Source of the DNA: Vitellaria paradoxa
Lineage: Eukaryota > Streptophyta > Magnoliopsida > Ericales > Sapotaceae
NCBI GenBank assembly: GCA_019916065.1
Contig: CM034241.1
Coordinates: forward strand, 11,073,223-11,137,222
Length of the DNA: 64,000 nucleotides
Reading direction: 5' to 3'
The notes beneath the pieces were generated by a model, which made no database searches, was not told the origin of the DNA, and saw only the letters and a program-made list of their open reading frames with translations. Each line of letters begins with the position of its first letter. Positions within the stretch are counted from its first letter, which is position 1. Below are positions 58,275 to 64,000 of this stretch, piece after piece. A program made the position numbers and the translations under genes.

Positions 58275-59361
58275 AGGTAAAATATAAAAATCATCCCCAC
58301 ATTTTATCCTTAATCTCATTTTGGTCCCACTAGTTTCAATTGTGATAGTTAAATCCCTATATTTTCGATTAAGTAGCAATGTAGTTCTTTCGTCTGTTGT
58401 CTATTAATTACAATTGTTAGCGGGAGGGTAAAATCGTCATTTCTTTAAAAAAATTCTCTTTCTAAGTTTTTTCACTGTTCTTCATTTTTCAGCGTTGTCT
58501 GACCCTTTCTAGTGATGCTATCGAACCCCATACTCACTAGTCTCTTTCCTTCAATCCTAAGGGGTTGGGTTTGATTTTCCGGTGACAGCAACCACCACAG
58601 CTGCTGAAGAACCCCTAGATTCGTCACCCAATGTTTTAGATGATAAGGATGCAACTTCTGACTATATTTTGGCTGTTTTCGATCATTCTATGGTGAGTCT
58701 GGCACCGTCCTATGTGAATATTGGTTTGCTCGCCTATTCTCCTTCTCCAATTACAACTCAAGCGAACCCAAACTTCATTTACTCCCCTGGTGAAGAAATT
58801 AGGGTTTTTTTTAGATTAATACATGACCATTTGAATGAAGATGAAATTCCTTCTCATTTTACTGATTTCAATTGAATTTCTTCAATGATTTATGCTAAGG
58901 TCGAAGAGATGCCATCTATTTTTGTTCAATTGGCATTGAAAAATAATCTCGAAGATACCAGCGTTATTCTGGCAAAATTTTGAGTGGATTTGGCCCCCCA
59001 AAACTCTCCAATCGGCCTCCAAAGCTTCGGCCTTGTCCCTCTTCTTTTTCCGGTAGTTTCAATGACTCCAACAACCTTTACTCAGGCAATTAGTCTAGTT
59101 TTCGATGTTGACGCTAGCATTGCCATGGTAGTCGACTGGCAGCCTCATAGTTCTTCAACCACCACTCCCTTTCTCTCAAACCTTAATCCCATGGAGAAAT
59201 TGTAGTTTTACCCTCGCCCTAATAGTTACAATTAATGGGTAGTAGATAAAAGGACTAAATTGTTAGACCAGAAGTGCAGAGATTTGACTATCACAATTGA
59301 AACTAGTGGGACCAAAGTGAGACTGAGAGTAAACTGTATAGGTGGTTTTCGTACATTACCC
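58275..59361. mobile_element. Mutator-like TIR element, 1.1 kb, carrying coding-like DNA (Pack-MULE candidate)
   Basis: The left end (about 58275-58385) and the inverse right end (about 59255-59361) share long similarity, including ttggtcccactagtttcaat and tgtgatagt. The termini read aGGTAAAATATAAAAATCA and ...CATTACCC. Flanking 9-mers taattttta and tattttttt are similar but not identical. The TIR family is related to the remnant at 13895-14012 and the element at 14451-15699. The interior is GC-richer than the flanks. Confidence 0.7.
58582..59205 (+). pseudogene. 208-codon decayed frame inside the TIR element, product unknown
   Basis: One plus-strand frame runs the full length, broken only by TGA at 58873-58875 and 58981-58983. 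It reads EEPLDSSPNVLDDKDATSDY near the start, YAKVEEMPSIFVQLALKNN in the middle and FDVDASIAMVVDW near the end. I recognise no domain. A frame this long with two stops, between MULE-type terminal repeats, suggests a captured host gene fragment. No MULE transposase motif is present. Confidence 0.5.
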
Positions 59362-60243
59362 TATTTTTTTTTCTTGGAGTTACATTTTGTGAAATGACTT
59401 TTAGCATGCATATTTTTACATCAATTTAAGACAAATCTAATTCCGTTTTGTTTGTATTGTTGTTGAATTAGGGGTAAATTACACATACATCCTAAAAATA
59501 TTAAGAAAAATACAAGGAACTCCCCCAACGATTCCACCTTTCAAGGACCTCCTTTATGCTATAAAAATTGGCACACTTAAATCTTTCCATTAGTCTGAGA
59601 TTATGAAGTGGACAGAATCTAGCGACATTAGCAATGACTAGCATAATGTGTCCCTTTTACCCTATGTATGTGTACAAAAAATAAAACAGGACAAAATGCT
59701 CTTTAAGTGCTTTCATCTAATCATTAGTTGAATAAAATCCTAGAATGGAGCTCTAAAATGAAGAAGTTGAAGTTCCAGATAGAAGAGAAAAGGATGTAAA
59801 TTACTTAGCAATGTTCAATCAGTTGTTAATGCTACTGTTCTTACTCCAGCCTAAAAAAAGAATGTAAAATCTTATAATGGAAAATTCAAACAAAATTTGG
59901 ATTAAATTAATAACAAGTTTTATTTCCTATTTTAACAATGATTGGATTTCCTAAGTTGGAGAAGGTTGCATCGCAAAAGACTTTCAAATTGCTAAGAAGA
60001 ATGAATTTCTTAAATTCTAGTTTCCAATTTAATGAAAAGTCTAAAGATTGAGGAATTCTAATTCAAGATGGACTAATAAATGCTCAAAAGAAACCAAAAC
60101 ATTGTAGCCCATAGCATGGCCATAGGAAAGTTGAGGGTTCAAGCTTGTCTAGGGGAGCTCATTGGAAGGTGTAGGGAAGACAAGGGTTTGAGCTGCGTTT
60201 AGATCACCTCACAGGCAAAGCATAAGGAACCCGAGGGTTCGAC
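59362..60243. other. Intergenic DNA with a MITE relative
   Basis: 59470-59625 belongs to the gtaaattacac family (ggggtaaattacacatacat ... cttccattagtctgagattatg). From about 60100 the phrases gggttcaagcttgt, gggtttgagctgcg and gagggttcgacttgt recur at about 40-60 bp spacing. No gene is seen. Confidence 0.4.
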
Positions 60244-60720
60244 TTGTTAAAATTATGTAAAGACTTAGTTTCTTGTTTTAATTAGGTCTAACTTATTCTA
60301 TAAATATGCCTCTACTCTGAATGAAAAAATATAGAGAGTATTATAGAGTTTAAGAGAGAGTTATTTCTTGTGAACTTATTTGCCTTTCTTATTTCTTTCC
60401 TTTTTTAAAGTTTGTAAGTCTTAAAGAATTTCACGATTGCATTTTTGAGCAGTTAGAAAGTTTTTTTACTTGGTCTTGGTATTGAGGAATCGAGCAGGAA
60501 TCAAGCAAGAGATTGAACAAATAGATGTGACCAGTTGTAGAATGTTTAAGTTCAATTCTTGTAACTAAATTTTATAGTAAAAACTGTTTGGGTAGTTTCC
60601 AAAATTGGACTTGAGGTTTTATCTTACTATTGGTTAAAGGTTTTCCCATTATCAATCTTGTGTCTTTTCGATTGATTGATTGATTGTTCGTTGGAGTTGT
60701 TTTCAAAATTTTAAAGAACA
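60244..60720 (+). mobile_element. Possible Ty1/copia-type LTR
   Basis: It begins TGTTAAAATTATG. A TATA-like tataaatatgcctc lies at 60298-60311, followed by agagagtattatagagtttaagagagag, the layout of a short copia LTR promoter and R region. The 3' edge (CA) and target duplication could not be fixed. The copia pol fragment 2.3 kb downstream may or may not be related. Confidence 0.35.
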
Positions 60721-60889
60721 TTGTTTGGTAAGATATAAAAGTTTGTAATATGAATTTTAAAGATTGTCATTTTCCCTTCTTTGTTTGTCCCCCCTCCTAA
60801 TTTTTCCTTTCTCCATTTATTTTTTTCCTTTTTCGTTTATCCCTACTTCGCTTTTCCCTTTCTTCCTTTTGAAACTTTTACATGTAATA

Positions 60890-61140
60890 TGGAACTTAAT
60901 TTGTGATGAATGCAATGCGTTTGATGGAATGTTGATGTGAAATTTTTTTGTAGGTTAATTTGAGATGCATATAATTTATTTGATTAAATGCTAATGTAAA
61001 ATATTTTTGTAGGTTAGTTTGTAATACATGTGCTGTATTTAATTAAATGCAGATGTAAAATTTTTGTGTAGATTAAATGCTAATATGGAATTTTTATGCA
61101 GGTTAATTTAATCTATTTGATGAAATGCTAAGGTGACTTA
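60890..61140 (+). repeat. Degenerate tandem repeat, about 60-bp unit
   Basis: Four or more units contain atg..atttttnngtaggtta(a/g)ttt and atttga(t/a)(t/g)aaatgctaatgt, from about 60895 to 61130. It lies immediately upstream of the GRF zinc-finger ORF. Confidence 0.6.
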
Positions 61141-61163
61141 AACAGTTTGTTATTGTAGGGAAA

Positions 61164-61307
61164 ATGTCATCAAGAAGCATAGAAGCAAGTAATGTTCAAG
61201 GCATGTTCCATAATTGGGACTGCAAATGTGGAAGGAAAACAGCTGTCGGCATCTCAAAGTCAACTGATAATCCTCAAAAGCTTTATTATAGATGCGCCAA
61301 TAAATAA
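61164..61307 (+). CDS. Small GRF-type zinc-finger ORF (47 aa)
   Basis: It starts MSSRSIEASNVQGMFHNWDC and contains CKCGRKTAVGISKSTDNPQK followed by YYRC, so Cys positions match the start of the GRF zinc finger (C-x-C-G, T/S region, N-P-x-K, x-Y-x-C). GRF fingers bind nucleic acid and occur in plant proteins of about 100-150 residues and in transposon-related proteins. Here the final Cys of the finger is missing because the ORF stops at TAA after CANK. It may be exon 1 of a spliced gene (a gt follows at 61310) or a broken copy. The region to 61530 keeps some coding look (SNPSRNGVRKVDEEFESNNS). Confidence 0.4.
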   Translation: MSSRSIEASNVQGMFHNWDCKCGRKTAVGISKSTDNPQKLYYRCANK

Positions 61308-61309
61308 TG

Positions 61310-62970
61310 TAACTTTTTTACTTGATGGTCTAGCCCATCCAGGAATGGAGTGAGAAAAGTGGATGAAGAATTTGAATCTAACAATTCTAAGTACATTGAA
61401 GTCGAGGATGATGTTAAAGCTATTATAATCTGGAGGCAAACCAACTAACTCTCAAGTTAATCCTAGTTGGAACCGTGTTAGGAAGTCAGATCATTATAAT
61501 ACTTATGCTTATCATATCACTAAAATAGAGATGTAATATAGCATATAGGTGAAAAAGTTGTTAATGTATGAGCAAAAAGAAATATGTTAATGTATGGACA
61601 ATTTTTAGTATTGAATGTTTATAGTACTGATTATATCTGTCAAATGTTCCATGTGTTACAAGGACATTGAAAGTGGAACTGGTATTAACTTGGTTAGTTT
61701 GGCTAATAGTATGATATTGATAGCATGTAAAAAAAAAAAAAAAAAAAAAAAATCCAAAATAGAGTATAAAATTATTGTATTAGCTTGCTTGTTTTTAATC
61801 TAAATGACAAATTTCATTCTAAACTAATCACATCAGCCTAAAGTGGTTTGCTTGAGAAAATGGTTTGCTTGCTCATACAACACTTGCCTGCTTAATTACC
61901 CCCCCCAAAAAAAAAACACTTGCTTGCTCTTTTTCAATAAAGTTTACCTAAGAAAATGGTTTGCTTAGATTATTTTTGATCAAATTGACTTTACTCCTGC
62001 GTTTGGTTTTTAGTACTGGAACTCGGACTACACTATTTATCCCCTAAAATAGGGGATAGGTAATATCATGGGGGTGGTATTACATAACCTCTACCCTTGG
62101 ATTTGCTTCTCGTCAAAATCTAAAAGTTCAAATTTATTTTCTATCACATCTCATATCAAATTATATCTTTTATCTTACTTTATATCTCATCAACCAAACA
62201 CCAAAAAAATAATCACACTTACAAAATTAATCTTATATTATATCCAATCTCATATATTATCCTATGATATTACTCATACCTTATCATCCAATCTCTAAAA
62301 TCAAACATAACCTTAGAAACTTACTTTCAAATTGTCTATATCAAATAGTTGAATTGACTAGAACATTGAATATCAAAATCCCTGTTACACAACCTAATTC
62401 ATTTTCACAACCAGAATTCATTTCCTATATCAAAAAAAAAAAAAAAAAAAAAAAAAAGCAAAATTCACTTCACAGCACAATAGCCTATCAAAAATCATAA
62501 TTCATTACATTCTCATCTTAAGGACATCATCAGTTAAATATTCAAGTAAAACAACCATGTTTTTACCCACCTACCTACATATCAAAAAGCAAACTCCCAA
62601 CTTCAACTTATCCAACTATACCAACTCATTTATCAAAAAACAAAATATGCAACTTTTAACTTCAGTTTGACTAACTATACCAATATATACCAAGCTATAT
62701 AACTATCCTTATCCACAAAAAGAAAAACCATCAATCCATGAGATTTGTAGTGGTTACAGTTATATGACAAAAAATATAGCAAAGCTTAGGACCAACTTAA
62801 TGTGTTTTAATTGGTACCTAAGGTGGGCACTTGCACAACTATACCAACTTATATAACCATCCTTGTTCACGAAAAATAAACCATGTACCCATGACGTTTG
62901 TAGGTGTTTTAGTTACATGACAAAAAATATACCAGAGCTTAAGACCAACTGAATATGTTTTAATTGATCA
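61310..62970. other. AT-rich intergenic DNA
   Basis: There are A-runs at 61731-61752 and 62432-62457 and a C/A run at 61900-61918. 61998-62315 begins gcgtttggtttttag and ends aatcaaacataacct, probably another TIR-type MITE without clear target duplication. No gene beyond the possible GRF continuation. Confidence 0.4.
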
Positions 62971-62974
62971 TCTT

Positions 62975-64000
62975 CACAAAGGCAGAATAGTTCTCCAGTG
63001 CCATGGCAAATTCAAGCTAACCTTGGCATTGCTAACCCCAATGATAATTCTAGTTGGCTTTTTGATAGTAGAACTTCGCACCATGTCACCATCAACTTGA
63101 GTAATCTATCTATTCATGCTCTTTATGATGGATCTGATGACATTGTGATTGGGTGATGGTACGAGTCTCTATCAACCACACCAGTTCCAAATCTCTCTAC
63201 ATTATCTCATACCTTTTTCTTAAATAATGTTCTTTGTGTTCCTACTATGAAAAATAATCTTATTTTTATCTCTCAATTTTGTTAATCTAATAATGCATCA
63301 TTAGAGTTCTTACCTAATTCTTTTCTTGTGAAGATCTCCGCACGAGGGCAACACTTTGCAGCAAACTAAGGATGGTATGCACAAGTGGCTGGTCTTCTCT
63401 ATTAAGTTTTCTCAATTAATAGCCTTTTCAAGTGTCAAGACCACTTCGTTTGCATGGCATTATCGTTTAGGACATCCATCATCTTCCATTTTTAAGCATA
63501 TTGTTTTAAACTTTCATTTAGATTTGTCGAGTCCTTTCAATTCAAATTTCAATTGTAATGCTTTTCAATGCAATAAAACTCACAAGTTACCTTTCTCCAT
63601 TTGTTCATTTGTTGCGTCTTCTCCTCTTGAAGTTATTTTTTTTTTAATATGTGGACCTCTTCTATTTTCTCTATTGATAATTTCAAGTACTATAAATTTT
63701 TGTTGACCACGTCACTAAATACATCTGGCGTTATCCACTTAAACGAAAATCTCAAGTGCAAGATGTCTTTATTAGATTTGAATCCCTTGTTGACAGTTTC
63801 CTTAACCAAAAAAATCATTACTTGTTATTTAGATAATAGAGGGCAATATTAAACTTGTTCTTCTTTTCTTACTACCAATGGCATATCTCACTTCACTTCC
63901 CCTTCTCACACACCCGAACACAAGGGACACTTAGAACGTCGTCATTAGCATATTGTTGAAACCTATCCTCTCTCTCTCTCATACATCTATGCCTCTCTCT
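62975..64000 (+). pseudogene. Ty1/copia Gag-Pol remnant (protease, GAG-pre-integrase, integrase), cut by the window end
   Basis: In order: a protease-like NDNSSWLFDSRTSHHVTINL (about 63040-63100), with Arg where the active-site DSG glycine is expected; the GAG-pre-integrase motif WHYRLGHPSSSIF (63453-63500) and CNAFQCNKTHKLPFS (63559-63600); and integrase N-terminal text (PLEV and later YPLKRKSQVQD in a shifted frame, and TPEHKGHLERRH near 63915). Stops at about 63154 and 63283 and several frameshifts inactivate it. The reverse transcriptase would lie beyond the window. Confidence 0.85.

Noticed and set aside
1..64000. CRISPR arrays, bacterial operons, rRNA or functional tRNA genes
   Set aside because: No evenly spaced short repeats with unique spacers, no Shine-Dalgarno-led gene strings and no complete RNA gene were seen; the window is plant nuclear DNA.

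Overview
The window is nuclear DNA from a flowering plant, most likely a woody eudicot. Both intact genes are spliced, the background is AT-rich, and nested LTR retrotransposons, LINEs, Mutator-like, hAT-like and PIF/Harbinger-like elements fill most of the space. There is nothing bacterial: no operons, no CRISPR array and no intact tRNA or rRNA gene. I cannot name the species.

Layout. 1-11148 is a cluster of broken copies of one LTR retrotransposon family (LTR ends TGATTACACTTG...GGTCA), in both orientations. Within it lie the left copy of a 1.2 kb duplication (3908-5114; partner 12173-13378) and, starting exactly at that copy's edge, a degraded geminivirus-like coat-protein region (5115 to about 6045). 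11149-16520 holds a 1.3 kb hAT-like non-autonomous transposon with an 8-bp target duplication and a Mutator-like TIR element with a 9-bp target duplication.

16607-27086 (minus strand) is a complete prefoldin subunit 1 gene. Its six exons total 387 nt, one exon is only 7 nt, and they are spread over 10.5 kb. Its introns carry an RTE-type LINE, an L1-type LINE piece, a 573-bp tandem duplication and, in intron 2, a second and unrelated viral fossil: a Caulimoviridae-like fragment with a tRNA-Met primer site and a 30K-type movement-protein frame.

27300-47900 has no intact host gene. A decayed MuDR-type transposase (about 29206-37076) is split by LTR insertions, one of them a clean solo LTR with TSD TTATT. 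Long LTR-like and AT-rich DNA follows.

48431-55827 (plus strand) is an intact six-exon receptor-like cytoplasmic kinase of the RLCK-VII/PBL group, closest in recollection to PBL17 (442 aa). A 1,968-bp solo LTR with perfect TSD AGAAT sits in its last intron. Downstream are a TIR element carrying a 208-codon decayed reading frame (Pack-MULE candidate, 58275-59361), a small GRF-type zinc-finger ORF (61164-61307) and a decayed Ty1/copia protease-integrase region running off the window end.

The two host genes are functionally unrelated: a cytosolic chaperone subunit and a membrane-anchored signalling kinase. The most unusual content is two fossils from two different plant virus families within 20 kb, one at a duplication breakpoint and one inside a housekeeping gene's intron.
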